A stretch of 64,000 nucleotides of DNA from JAUILH01 sp964230215 (GTDB taxonomy: Bacteria; Bacteroidota; Bacteroidia; Flavobacteriales_D; JAUILH01): assembly GCA_964230215.1 (NCBI GenBank), contig CAXRGQ010000007.1:62001-126000 (forward strand). Direction: 5' to 3'. Below the pieces are notes generated by a model. It saw only the letters and a list, made by a program, of their open reading frames with translations. It was not told where the DNA came from and did no database searches. A program made the translations under genes and the position numbers. This document shows, in pieces, positions 18,175-27,459 of this stretch. The stretch's first letter is position 1. Every line of letters begins with the position of its first letter.

Positions 18175-19514
18175 CCTGTAATTGTCTTAATTAGTTCATC
18201 CCATGAAAGAAGTGCTTGTTCGCCCGATTCCATGTTTTTCAAACTTACTTTATTTTCTGCAACTTCATTGCTTCCTACTACAGCCACAAACGGAATATTT
18301 TTGTCATTCGCATATTTCATCTGTTTTTTCATTTTCGCCGCATCTGGATAGATTTCTGCATTGATATTAGCTTCTCTTACCAGTTTCAACTTGCTCATGC
18401 AATATGCTTGCTCTTCGTCACCGAAATATGTGATTAGTAATTGTGTAGCATCTTGACTAAGATCTGGGAATAAGTCGAGTTCTTCCATCACATCAAAAAT
18501 TCTGTCTGCACCAAAGGAAATCCCAACTCCAGACATGCCTGACAAACCAAAAATACCCGTCAAATCATCGTAGCGTCCACCGCCGCAGATTGAACCCATA
18601 TTTACGCCGTTTGCCTTCACTTCAAAAATAGCTCCTGTGTAATAATTAAGTCCTCTTGCTAAGGTTAAATCCAATTCCAACTTAGCCGATTTTAAGCCAA
18701 GTGATTTAATACTATCAAGTACAAACCTCAACTCTTCAACGCCCTTCTGACCCACTTCTGAGTCCTTCAACAAATCTTCGATTAAATTTAAGTTAGCATC
18801 ATTATCAATCCCTAATTCGAATAGGGGGCTAATTTTATCGATGGCGGCATGAGGAATCTCGCGATCTAATAACTCTTTAACTACGCCATCTTTACCAATT
18901 TTGTCCAGTTTGTCGATGGAAACTGTCATATCTACCAGCTTATCCTCAATACCTGTGATTTCAGCCAAGCCCGATAACAGTTTTCTGTTGTTAAGTTTGA
19001 TGGTGAAATCTGGCAATCCAAGACTGGTCAATACTTCATCGAATAACTGCACTAGCTCAACTTCATATAACAATGAATCGCTTCCTACAACATCCGCATC
19101 ACATTGATAAAACTCGCGGTACCTGCCTTTTTGTGGCCTATCTGCGCGCCACACAGGTTGAATTTGATAACGCTTGAAGGGAAATGATAGATCGTTTTGA
19201 TTTTGTACAACAAATCTTGCGAATGGGACTGTAAGGTCGTATCTCAGTGCTTCTTCAATGGTCGATAGTTCGCCCGTTTCTTTGAAGGAGTTCAATTTTT
19301 CTCCTCTAGGTAGAATCTTAAAAATCAATCGATCCCCTTCCTCACCATATTTCCCCAGAAGTGTTTCTGTCTTCTCCATCGCCGGAGTTTCAATCGCATC
19401 ATATCCATATTTTACGAATGCCTTACGGATAGTCGAGAAAATATAATTCCTTTTGAGCATTACCTGCGGTAAAAAATCTCTTGTACCTTTAGGAAGTGAT
19501 GGTTTTTGCGCCAT
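18171..19514 (-). CDS. hisS: histidyl-tRNA synthetase
   Basis: A class II aminoacyl-tRNA synthetase that charges tRNA-His. The N-terminal PKGTRDFLPQ segment, motif 2 (RADRPQKGRYREFYQCD), the histidine-binding ARGLNYYTGAIFEV and GGGRYDDL, and motif 3 (SGVGISFGADRI) are all present, followed by a C-terminal anticodon-binding domain from about residue 355. I chose the ATG at 19514 (447 aa, MAQKPSLPKGTRD) because that is where the family begins. The frame opens ten codons earlier. The gene leads a three-gene minus-strand unit and shares a 107-bp divergent gap with the HD-domain gene. Confidence 0.96.
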   Translation of the reverse strand: MAQKPSLPKGTRDFLPQVMLKRNYIFSTIRKAFVKYGYDAIETPAMEKTETLLGKYGEEGDRLIFKILPRGEKLNSFKETGELSTIEEALRYDLTVPFARFVVQNQNDLSFPFKRYQIQPVWRADRPQKGRYREFYQCDADVVGSDSLLYEVELVQLFDEVLTSLGLPDFTIKLNNRKLLSGLAEITGIEDKLVDMTVSIDKLDKIGKDGVVKELLDREIPHAAIDKISPLFELGIDNDANLNLIEDLLKDSEVGQKGVEELRFVLDSIKSLGLKSAKLELDLTLARGLNYYTGAIFEVKANGVNMGSICGGGRYDDLTGIFGLSGMSGVGISFGADRIFDVMEELDLFPDLSQDATQLLITYFGDEEQAYCMSKLKLVREANINAEIYPDAAKMKKQMKYANDKNIPFVAVVGSNEVAENKVSLKNMESGEQALLSWDELIKTITG

Positions 19515-19621
19515 AATTTTCGATTTAGGCGGTAAAATTAACACAATTGCGGAGGAAATACGACTAAACTTGATGAAGTACTTGATTGAGTGTAGAATTT
19601 TTCCTTTTTTTGGGAGGTCTT

Positions 19622-20203
19622 ATGAATCACGAGGGAGCACGTCAATATATATTGGAGCGATTAAAATCCGAATTAACCAAGGAGTTGTACTATCATTCTT
19701 ATGAGCACACTTTGGATGTTATGCGTGCCATTGAAGAGCTGTGTGATTTAGAAGGTGTCACAGGTGAAGACAAAGAGCTTGCTATTACTGCTGGTGCTTA
19801 TCACGATTCAGGTTTTATTGAGCAATACAACGATAACGAAGAAATTGCGTGTGAGTATGTCAAGCAATCGCTACCAGGTTTTGATTTTGATCAAAAAAGT
19901 ATTGATAGGATTTGTGAGATTATAATGGCAACGCGCATGAATATTGAGCCACGTAATAAAATCGAAGAAATTGTTTGTGATGCCGACCATGATTACTTGG
20001 GGAGAAAAGACTACAAGCGTATTGCTTCATCTCTCTACAAGGAATTATCAGAGCATGGGTACGTTTATAATGAGCGCGAATGGATTACCATGCAGATTTC
20101 ATACCTAGGAATCAAACACAAGTATTACACTGAGTCCGCAATCAACTTACGACAATCTATGAAAGAGCGTCATATTGAACGACTTAGAGAAAAGCTTATC
20201 TAA
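19622..20203 (+). CDS. HD-domain metal-dependent phosphohydrolase
   Basis: A 193-aa soluble protein of the HD superfamily. The metal ligands are visible: H25 and H29 in YHSYEHT, the H61-D62 pair in AYHDSG, and a later Asp in CDADHDYLG (about 120-124). It belongs to the small stand-alone HD proteins, often acting on nucleotides or cyclic nucleotides, but the substrate is not known. The ATG at 19622 is preferred: it has GGGAGG eight bases upstream, an unusually clear ribosome-binding sequence for this window. A TTG at 19586 is the alternative. It is 55 bp upstream of the two FGE-fold genes. Confidence 0.82.
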   Translation: MNHEGARQYILERLKSELTKELYYHSYEHTLDVMRAIEELCDLEGVTGEDKELAITAGAYHDSGFIEQYNDNEEIACEYVKQSLPGFDFDQKSIDRICEIIMATRMNIEPRNKIEEIVCDADHDYLGRKDYKRIASSLYKELSEHGYVYNEREWITMQISYLGIKHKYYTESAINLRQSMKERHIERLREKLI

Positions 20204-20258
20204 TTTCTGTAACCGAGTTACTTCTTAGCGTTATTATTTCAAACACCAAACTTAAAGC

Positions 20259-21164
20259 ATGAAATACTTGTTAATACTGTGCTTTGCATGGGGATTTTCT
20301 CATTTTACAAGCGCGCAATATTACCCTACCAAACAGTTAAAAAAATGGCTAAAGAATGGCAGCTATGAATGGGTACCTGACTCACTCCACGCAAATGGCG
20401 GTTTTTGGATAGCTGACGGCGAACTTGAGAACTTGTCATGGATGGAATACATGTATGCGATGAAAAAAGTAGACAGTGCGTTATACATAGCATCCTTGCC
20501 CGACACCACGGTATGGAGGGAAAAATTGAGCTATAATGAGCCCTATGTGGATTATTATCTGCGTCATCCCGCATATTATAGGTATCCAGTGGTGGGCATC
20601 ACCAAACAACAAGCTCTAGATTACTGCAAACATATGAGCAATTACATGGATACCGCTTTTAACGGCATGATGGGCGCTGGTCCATACAAATTGAGATTTC
20701 GTTTACCAACTGAGCGCGAGTGGGAATTGGCAGCCAGGGGAGGAAATCCTGATAATAAGTTTGGATACGAAGGGAATAGTTTGACAAGAACAGATAAAAA
20801 ATTTGAGGGTCAATATTGCTCTAATCATCTTAGATTCTCCCAAGGAGCGATAGAGATATTACCTGACAGCACACTAAAACTGCACGGATTTGGGGGAAGA
20901 TCGCAATACATGGGAGTTGCAGGGTATTTAAATGACAACGCAGATGTGACTGCTCCAACAGAATCTTATTGGCCCAATGCTTATGGTATTTTTAACATGA
21001 GTGGAAATGTAAGTGAGATGGTGAGTGATAGAGATGTCGTTAAAGGAGGCAGCTGGCGCAACCCGCCCTACTACTTGCAAATAGATACTGAACAAGCGTG
21101 GAACCCAGACGTTCCGAATAGCACCGTTGGCTGTAGAATAATTGTTGAAATTGATAAGAGATAA
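20259..21164 (+). CDS. secreted FGE-sulfatase (SUMF1) fold protein, GldJ/GldK-like
   Basis: A 301-aa protein with a signal peptide ending near TSAQYY. The formylglycine-generating-enzyme fold is clear: VVGITKQQALDYC, RLPTEREWELAARGG near residues 149-163, NAYGIFNMSGNVSEMV near 240-255, and VVKGGSWRN. The same fold is used by gliding/T9SS proteins GldJ and GldK. Unlike those it has no lipobox cysteine, so it should be periplasmic or secreted rather than a lipoprotein. The C-terminal pattern GCRIIVEI differs from the GFRCA form of active FGE, so enzymatic activity is doubtful. The next gene is a paralogue starting one base after this stop. Confidence 0.82.
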   Translation: MKYLLILCFAWGFSHFTSAQYYPTKQLKKWLKNGSYEWVPDSLHANGGFWIADGELENLSWMEYMYAMKKVDSALYIASLPDTTVWREKLSYNEPYVDYYLRHPAYYRYPVVGITKQQALDYCKHMSNYMDTAFNGMMGAGPYKLRFRLPTEREWELAARGGNPDNKFGYEGNSLTRTDKKFEGQYCSNHLRFSQGAIEILPDSTLKLHGFGGRSQYMGVAGYLNDNADVTAPTESYWPNAYGIFNMSGNVSEMVSDRDVVKGGSWRNPPYYLQIDTEQAWNPDVPNSTVGCRIIVEIDKR

Positions 21165-21165
21165 G

Positions 21166-22236
21166 ATGAGACGAATACTAATAATACCATTTCTAGTCCT
21201 TTCGAGTTTGGGATTTTCGCAAAGTGGGAGTATTGAAGACGAGCGTGCACTGTATGCTGGCACTTATGAATTTTCCCATGATTTAGCCCCTGCCGCAATT
21301 TACGACACTACCGTGTTTATTACTTGGCTTAAAACACAGGAACAGAGTGCAGATACGAGCTATCGCTGGCGTGAAAATTTTGATAAAAAAGCACAAAAAC
21401 AGTTTTCAAAAGCACTAAAGAAGCACCTTGAGGGCTTTAAGTACATTCCCGCTGGTAGCTATAGTGCAGGGGTAAGTGATAGCGACTCACCCTTTGCGAG
21501 TAGTAGTAGTTCCAAGGTCGTATCGTTAGATGCGTTTTACATGCTAGACCATGAGCTAACAGTTGGTGAATACAAACATTACTTATCACAACTCAAGGAA
21601 GAAGAAAGAAAGGCTGCATTGCCGAAATCTTATAAATGGAGCACTTTGGGTACAAATTATGATAGCTTAGTTACATTGTACATGAAAGATGAGCGATTTA
21701 ATGATCATCCAATCGTTAATATTAGCTACGATCAAGTTTTTGCCTATTGTAAGTGGCTCACAGCTCAATTAAGAAATGATGAGGAAATAGAATCTCCGAA
21801 TATAATTGCACGCATAGCGTACGAAGAAGAATGGGAATACGCCGCAAGAGGAGGTTTAGACTATAGTGCATACCCATGGGGTGGCCCGTATTTAAGAAAC
21901 TCAAAAGGATGTTTTCTTGCAAACTTTAGAGTAATAGATCCTATGCGCGGAAAGTATGGCCCCGATTCATTACCCATGCTTATTGAAGTTGAAGAGGAAG
22001 CACTAGCCATAGACGAATTGAATATGCCTAAGCCAGTACGCAGCTATCATCCCAATGGTTTTGGTTTATACAACATGGCTGGAAATGCAGCAGAATTTGT
22101 GCTACAACACGGCATCTCTAGAGGAGGAAGTTTCTATGAAACGGGGTATTATTTACAGAATTCTGTAAGACGTTTTTATGATAGAGACAACAGTGCTTTG
22201 CCTAGTATGGGGATTAGAATTGTTGTGACATTGTAA
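21166..22236 (+). CDS. secreted FGE-sulfatase (SUMF1) fold protein, second copy
   Basis: A 356-aa paralogue of the preceding gene. It has a signal peptide ending near LGFSQSG, then FKYIPAGSY, FYMLDHELTVGEYKHYL, IARIAYEEEWEYAARGG, YPWGGPYLRNSKG, NGFGLYNMAGNAAEFV and a C-terminal SMGIRIVVTL. These are the ordered landmarks of the FGE-sulfatase fold, as in GldJ/GldK. No lipobox is present and the FGE active-site cysteine pair is not evident. The ATG at 21166 is one base after the upstream stop, so the genes are co-translated. An upstream TTG in the same frame is less likely because it would extend into the previous gene. A structural or scaffold role is inferred. Confidence 0.82.
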   Translation: MRRILIIPFLVLSSLGFSQSGSIEDERALYAGTYEFSHDLAPAAIYDTTVFITWLKTQEQSADTSYRWRENFDKKAQKQFSKALKKHLEGFKYIPAGSYSAGVSDSDSPFASSSSSKVVSLDAFYMLDHELTVGEYKHYLSQLKEEERKAALPKSYKWSTLGTNYDSLVTLYMKDERFNDHPIVNISYDQVFAYCKWLTAQLRNDEEIESPNIIARIAYEEEWEYAARGGLDYSAYPWGGPYLRNSKGCFLANFRVIDPMRGKYGPDSLPMLIEVEEEALAIDELNMPKPVRSYHPNGFGLYNMAGNAAEFVLQHGISRGGSFYETGYYLQNSVRRFYDRDNSALPSMGIRIVVTL

Positions 22237-22242
22237 GAAAGA

Positions 22243-22268
22243 AAATAGGGGCGCAAGCGCCCCTATAA
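22243..22268. terminator. bidirectional intrinsic terminator
   Basis: A 9-bp perfect GC-rich stem (22246-22254 with 22257-22265) lies between two convergent genes. The T-rich tail (TATTTTCTTTC) is better on the minus strand, where it would end the secreted-protein gene; on the plus strand it follows the second FGE-fold gene by 9 bp. Confidence 0.8.
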
Positions 22269-22292
22269 ATCGTGAAACCTGTGTTTTGTTCT

Positions 22293-22958
22293 TTATTTAA
22301 CAGCTTCTGTTAATCCCATCATGTACATTCTGAGTACATCATTTGAGTTTAGGGTTTCAGACTCTGTTACTTCATCAGTGTTCTGACCAAGGCCTTTTAC
22401 TCCATAAGTTTTTTCGAAAGTTTTAGATCTGAGTTCTTCGAAATCTTTGATCACAACTTTTTTAGATGCTATTTCTTCTTTTTCCTTATCTACAACTTTA
22501 ATTGTGAGAGTAAGTTTCGGTTTAACTTTAGAAAAAGATTTATTTCCAAGTGAAACTTTTGTACCACCACTAGCTGCTATGTGACATGAAATATTGACGA
22601 AAGTGTTTGCATCTGCATTTTCCTTTACTGCCTTTTTAAACCTATTGGCTGGGAGATACATCAGATGTTCTGGTAAAGCAGGCATTACGGCTTTTTCCTC
22701 TGGTGTCATGCTAGATAGTTCAACCGAAAGCATTTCACCAAGCATGTTTTCTGTAATCATTAAAATAGTGTCGGACAGTTCCTTCGGCATATCTTCAATC
22801 GTTGCAAGGTTTAGAATTTTGTGATCTTTATTTTGAGCTTTCATCTTAGTTGTAAGCTCATCATCAATCCTGAATGAGAAGTTATAGATTACGCCTGATT
22901 GCGCGCTAACGGAGAAAAACGATAACATTAGCACACATGTAAATAGTAGTTTTTTCAT
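22293..22958 (-). CDS. secreted protein of unknown function
   Basis: A 221-aa protein I do not recognise. It has a signal peptide (about residues 1-20, ending FFSVSAQ) and mixed alpha/beta sequence with two short central cysteine/His stretches (NISCHIAASGG). The ATG at 22958 is preferred because the signal peptide begins there; the frame opens 14 codons earlier. The mature part has an N-terminal strand VIYNFSFRID and a lysine-rich region about residues 140-185. It has its own terminator downstream. The upstream neighbour on the same strand is a T9SS protease, 49 bp away. Confidence 0.72.
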   Translation of the reverse strand: MKKLLFTCVLMLSFFSVSAQSGVIYNFSFRIDDELTTKMKAQNKDHKILNLATIEDMPKELSDTILMITENMLGEMLSVELSSMTPEEKAVMPALPEHLMYLPANRFKKAVKENADANTFVNISCHIAASGGTKVSLGNKSFSKVKPKLTLTIKVVDKEKEEIASKKVVIKDFEELRSKTFEKTYGVKGLGQNTDEVTESETLNSNDVLRMYMMGLTEAVK

Positions 22959-23007
22959 TTTTATAGTTTTAGTTTGGACGCAAAATTGAACAAATATCAC
23001 GCCAAGC

Positions 23008-24177
23008 TTATTGCTTTATAAGCTTAACACAAGATGAATCATCGCCATCAAAACTTATTAAGTATATTCCAGGACGTAGGTCTGAAACATCAATACTACT
23101 ATTATAGGAAACGCTCCTTATTAATCTACCATTAATGTCCCTAATATTGATTGAAGTTGGTGCTATATAATCGGATTTTATATGGAAAAAGTTGGTACAC
23201 GGGTTAGGGTATACTGAGAATGAATTTCTAGTTAAATTCGAATCCCCTAAAACCAAATCATCTTTAATTATCTCATACACAGCATGATAAACTTCTGCGT
23301 TTATAGTAAAATGTCTTAAATCACTTGAGAAGTGCAAAACACCATAAGAGCAGTATTCTAATCCATCTTGGATTTTAATGATTGAACTCCCACTTTCACC
23401 TGGAATTCCTGATGCATTGGGAATATTGATTGACTGATTAAAATTGAGATCATGCCTAACCTCTCCATGCGAATAATACAATGTGTCACCATTATACTCG
23501 TTGGGGTCTAATGCAAGAATTGAGATTGCAGGGTAAGAAAACTTGTGATAGTGAGCAGTCTCAAGCATACTCGTATCAGACTGGAAACCAACACTTATCC
23601 AACCGGTTGTATTACCTATTCTCTCTTTAGTCTCAAGTACCGTAAAATCACTGGTAGTTAAGTTCCAATTCTTAAATACATATACTTTAGTAACTAAAGA
23701 TTGGGGCAAATCCGTATTGGCAATTTCATCAAAAACAGGCTGTATAATTATGCTATCCCTCCGCAAACTGTCTTCATTGTAGACACAGACACAGTGAGCC
23801 GCAGATAACACATGTCGTTCGCTAATTATACTGCCAGAGCAGAAACTTGAGATGGTATCATTATTAATTGATGCTAATCGAACACTCGTTCTAACAGGGT
23901 AATCTTCTAAATTAAAGAAATTGGTTGCACGTTCTTTTTTCGTGAATTGAATGCCAGGCCAGGTGTTTGCAACTGGCAATGGTCCATCCATTACCGCAAG
24001 GTTTTGATTGTACCAGCCATAACTAAAGTTTGATTGTGCTTCTGTTAATGAAGCATTAAAGGGGATGTTTGTTATGGAATCAATGGTATTATTCTCGAGA
24101 TCGAATACGAGTACCGTGGGCACTTGCGAATACGATTTTAACGAAAATAGACCTAGAATTAGCAGCAGTCTTAACAT
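23008..24177 (-). CDS. trypsin-like serine protease with type A T9SS sorting domain
   Basis: A 389-aa secreted protease. Signal peptide at residues 1-18. The chymotrypsin-fold triad is visible: H128 in LSAAHC, D177 in TTSDFTVLE, and S262 in IPGESGSS, a variant of the usual GDSGG. Residues about 315-389 form a C-terminal sorting domain of type A, with VYPNPCTNFFHI, INIRDINGRLI, LRPGIYLISF and a basic end VKLIKQ. The protein should therefore be exported by Sec, then secreted or attached to the surface by T9SS. The ATG at 24177 starts the signal peptide and is preferred to an upstream start at 24192. Confidence 0.87.
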   Translation of the reverse strand: MLRLLLILGLFSLKSYSQVPTVLVFDLENNTIDSITNIPFNASLTEAQSNFSYGWYNQNLAVMDGPLPVANTWPGIQFTKKERATNFFNLEDYPVRTSVRLASINNDTISSFCSGSIISERHVLSAAHCVCVYNEDSLRRDSIIIQPVFDEIANTDLPQSLVTKVYVFKNWNLTTSDFTVLETKERIGNTTGWISVGFQSDTSMLETAHYHKFSYPAISILALDPNEYNGDTLYYSHGEVRHDLNFNQSINIPNASGIPGESGSSIIKIQDGLEYCSYGVLHFSSDLRHFTINAEVYHAVYEIIKDDLVLGDSNLTRNSFSVYPNPCTNFFHIKSDYIAPTSINIRDINGRLIRSVSYNSSIDVSDLRPGIYLISFDGDDSSCVKLIKQ

Positions 24178-24296
24178 GTCATGATAACACAATGAGGGAG
24201 CAATTATTGTAATTCACAAACTAAAATTTCAATCAATTAACAAGATCATATTGACCTGTTAATAATTATTTTTTTAAAAAAATATGTGCGAATTTT

Positions 24297-24310
24297 GTAT
24301 GCATGCATAC
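24297..24310. promoter_or_regulatory. perfect 14-bp palindrome GTATGCATGCATAC
   Basis: A perfect inverted repeat in the 293-bp divergent gap between the protease and the 961-aa surface protein. Its 12-bp core TATGCATGCATA recurs upstream of the MarR/fad operon at 34908-34919. It may be an operator. Apart from A/T-rich DNA nothing else was clear in this gap. Confidence 0.4.
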
Positions 24311-24470
24311 TTTTTAGCAACTTTCTGATCTATCGATGATTAAGACTATTAGTGCAAATATCATTCCATTCACCTAAATAATGATTCTATTTCCTGTTTG
24401 AATAGGTTATTGGAAAACTTTTTTCTGTTTTTAACCGTAAATACAGAACAAACGCTCAAACTACTTAATT

Positions 24471-27356
24471 ATGAATCGACTTTACGCTATATTAATCGCG
24501 GTAGTCGTTCTAACTGTAACCGGGAGATCACAATACTGCGATTCAATAACACCATCATTCACCGCTAATCTAAGCGCTAATCCCAACGCCAGCTGGATAA
24601 GTCCAGACACCGCCAGAGAAGGTCACTGTTGTGGCGCATCAAACCCTGATGTATGTGTTGAATTTATTATACACTTACACCCAAATGCTCAAGGAATATT
24701 GTTCGATATTTACTCAGGAGCGGTACCGCCTGGCGCACTATACTATCAAATTGACTGTGGTCCTATTGTAGCTGTTGGGGACCCTGTTTGTCTTAATGGG
24801 CCAGGGCCTCATCATCTTACATTTTGCAAACCCGGAAACAACTCGAATCAATTTATTATTGAATCCATACCGGAGCCAACCTTTGGTCCTGACGTAGCAA
24901 TAACCGATGGATGTAACAAATACCTTCATGTATCAGGGTTTGATGAATCAACGATCTATTGGACATCCATTGCGCCCGACCCCGTTGGAACGCACGATTA
25001 TTTTCTGGATTGTACAGCGCAATGCGATACTGTATGGGTGAATTGGAATAATAATGCACCTCCATGGGTAGATTATCTTGTATGTGGACAGGGACTTGGT
25101 GGATGTGATACGAATGTAATGTGCGACACTATTCGTGTATATTTCACTCAAACATTGTCCGTAAATATCACTCCGATAAATCCTACGGTGTGTTTTGGTG
25201 CATCTGGCACAACGATTACTGCAAATCCAAGTGGAGGCAGTGGCCCCTATTCGTATGTATGGAGCAATGGTGTATTAACACAGTCAAATTTCGTTGGACA
25301 AGGTTCTTATGTGGTTGAGTTGTCAGATACATCTGGTTGTCCATCTGTCACCGATACCGTTGTAGTTGGGCAGTTTAACCTTCCAATTGAAGTTGATGGC
25401 GGAAACGACCTAAATGTATGTATTGACGAATTACCAGTTGTTTTAAATGGAACTTATCAAGCCGCTGGAGGAATAAATTGGTCGACGAACAACCTAGGTA
25501 TATTTTCAAATTCCACGGATCCAAATGCAACATACACTCCATCAAACAACGACTTGTTAAACGGTTTCGCTGAATTGTACATTGAAACAACTGGTAACGG
25601 TTCTTGTCCTCCAGACCACGACACAATTACGCTATATTTTCATGACTTTACAGCCAATATATTTTTACAAGCAGACAATGTAACATGTAATGGAGCTGGT
25701 GATGGAAGTGCCTCTGTGACTATCACGGGGAATAACGGCCCTTATTCGTTGGCTTGGAACGGTGATCCGAACTTAGGATCTTCTTCAATTAACAACCTCA
25801 CGCCAGGAAACTATTCACTCACTATAAGCAATGCAAATGGTTGTGATAGTACTATAAGTTTCATAATTACAGAGCCAAGTGCTCTACAGTTTGACGGTAT
25901 TGGATTAGGTCACGTTTCATGCCATGGAGCAAACGACGGATCGATATCCATTCAAGCATCTGGTGGGACAGGAATCTATACATATACTGTAAATAGTCAA
26001 ACTGGCACAAGCGCTTATCTTCAGAACTTATCCGGCGGACAATACTATGTTTCTGTCACTGACGACAATGGATGCTTAATCGACACAAATGTAGTTTTAG
26101 ATGAACCTACGTCAATTATATCTACGATATATGCGCCTGACTCTGTTTGTCCACAACAGGGCTTTTTAATAAACCTAAGCACAAGCGGAGGAACACCGGG
26201 TTACTCTTATAGTTGGAATACAGGTGAGACGACACAAGATATCGTCACGAACACAGCCAGTTCATCCACTTATTTTGTCACAATTACCGATAACAACGGA
26301 TGTGTTCAAGAAGACTCAGTATCAATTGGTGTGCATGAATTAAATCCGTTGTTATTGGACCTGATAGGTAACTCAGGATTCTGCGTGGGGGATACTGTAC
26401 AGCTAGAAGCTGAATACACAGGCAATATATTTGGTAATCCAATTTATACATGGAGCCACTGTTCTTCGTGCACAGGGACTGGCCCGTATTTTGATGTTCC
26501 CTCCAGTAGTACGGAATATATAGTTAGCATAAATGACGCTTGTGGTCAGTCTATTAGTGACACACTAAGTGTTGATGTCCATCCTAAACCATTAGTTAAT
26601 CTTCCAGACACATTGGCTGAAGGCTGTGAAGACTTGTATCTTAACTACAGTTTGCCAGGAAACATGTCCTACTCACAGGTAGTGTGGGAGATGAGCAACG
26701 GCAGCATGTTTTTGGGGCAAGATGTGATTACAACTATATATGATCCTGGCGTTTATACAATAGATGTTACCGCTTATAGTAATCATGGGTGTTTTAACAG
26801 TGTTGAGGACGCTCTTGTAATCGTTCACCCTAAACCAAAAAGTAATTTTTATGCTGACAATTACAATATTGACACATATTCGCCCACGGTAGACTTTACG
26901 AATGGCTCACTCGGTGCCGCTTCATGGGAATGGGACTTTGGTGACGGCAGCACAGCAAATTCATGGGATGCAGAGCACGATTACAACATAGCGGGTTCGT
27001 ACGTTGTAACGCTCACCGTTGAAAGCGAGCATGGATGTCGCGACACATCACAACACGAGATAGATGTAAGAGAAGTGGTTAACATATACATTCCTAATGC
27101 ATTTACTCCAGACGGTGATGGAATAAATGACAACTTTAACATTGTCGGTGAAAATCTTGTTGATGATGAATATAGTCTCTTGATTTTTGATAGATGGGGT
27201 GAGAATATCTTTACCTCCAATGCTTTGAATCATGGCTGGGATGGTACATATAAGGGTGAAATAGTAAAGACCGACATCTATGTTTACCAGGTTCAGGTTT
27301 ATGACATTTTTGGTGATAAACACCAGTACACGGGACATGTATCACTACTTAAATAG
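24471..27356 (+). CDS. large surface protein with SprB-type repeats, PKD domain and type B T9SS sorting domain
   Basis: A 961-aa protein, secreted and probably surface exposed. A signal peptide spans about residues 1-20. The middle contains beta-sandwich units: SprB-type repeats begin near residue 397 (VTCNGAGDGSASV) and 479 (VSCHGANDGSISI). A related unit with SYSWNTGETTQDIV follows. A PKD domain lies at about 790-868 (WEWDFGDGS, DYNIAGSYVVTLTV). Residues 869-961 are the gliding motility-associated, type B C-terminal domain (IPNAFTPDGDGINDNF, IFDRWGENIF, GWDGTYKG, YVYQVQVYD). SprB itself is much larger and drives gliding in flavobacteria. This shorter relative is more likely an adhesin or surface coat component; ligand unknown. 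Confidence 0.9.
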   Translation: MNRLYAILIAVVVLTVTGRSQYCDSITPSFTANLSANPNASWISPDTAREGHCCGASNPDVCVEFIIHLHPNAQGILFDIYSGAVPPGALYYQIDCGPIVAVGDPVCLNGPGPHHLTFCKPGNNSNQFIIESIPEPTFGPDVAITDGCNKYLHVSGFDESTIYWTSIAPDPVGTHDYFLDCTAQCDTVWVNWNNNAPPWVDYLVCGQGLGGCDTNVMCDTIRVYFTQTLSVNITPINPTVCFGASGTTITANPSGGSGPYSYVWSNGVLTQSNFVGQGSYVVELSDTSGCPSVTDTVVVGQFNLPIEVDGGNDLNVCIDELPVVLNGTYQAAGGINWSTNNLGIFSNSTDPNATYTPSNNDLLNGFAELYIETTGNGSCPPDHDTITLYFHDFTANIFLQADNVTCNGAGDGSASVTITGNNGPYSLAWNGDPNLGSSSINNLTPGNYSLTISNANGCDSTISFIITEPSALQFDGIGLGHVSCHGANDGSISIQASGGTGIYTYTVNSQTGTSAYLQNLSGGQYYVSVTDDNGCLIDTNVVLDEPTSIISTIYAPDSVCPQQGFLINLSTSGGTPGYSYSWNTGETTQDIVTNTASSSTYFVTITDNNGCVQEDSVSIGVHELNPLLLDLIGNSGFCVGDTVQLEAEYTGNIFGNPIYTWSHCSSCTGTGPYFDVPSSSTEYIVSINDACGQSISDTLSVDVHPKPLVNLPDTLAEGCEDLYLNYSLPGNMSYSQVVWEMSNGSMFLGQDVITTIYDPGVYTIDVTAYSNHGCFNSVEDALVIVHPKPKSNFYADNYNIDTYSPTVDFTNGSLGAASWEWDFGDGSTANSWDAEHDYNIAGSYVVTLTVESEHGCRDTSQHEIDVREVVNIYIPNAFTPDGDGINDNFNIVGENLVDDEYSLLIFDRWGENIFTSNALNHGWDGTYKGEIVKTDIYVYQVQVYDIFGDKHQYTGHVSLLK

Positions 27357-27376
27357 CAGTCTCCCGACTCAGAAAA

Positions 27377-27416
27377 GTGCAATGGAAAGCGCTGGAGAGC
27401 GCTATCCATTATGCAC
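27377..27416. terminator. long hairpin between convergent genes, probable bidirectional terminator
   Basis: A 16-bp stem interrupted by one A-A mismatch and a two-base bulge: 27377-27380 with 27413-27416, 27381-27386 with 27405-27410, 27388-27393 with 27398-27403, loop GGAG. On the minus strand it is followed by TTTT. It lies 21 bp after the surface-protein stop and 43 bp after the stop of the gene on the other strand. Confidence 0.72.
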
Positions 27417-27459
27417 GAATAATTGGGCTATTAAACGATTCCGTTCGATTATAAATAAA

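Noticed and set aside
20204..20225. Short GTAAC-CGA-GTTAC hairpin after the HD-domain gene as a terminator
   Set aside because: The stem is only 5 bp and weak, with no proper U-tract, and the next genes on the same strand may well be co-transcribed.
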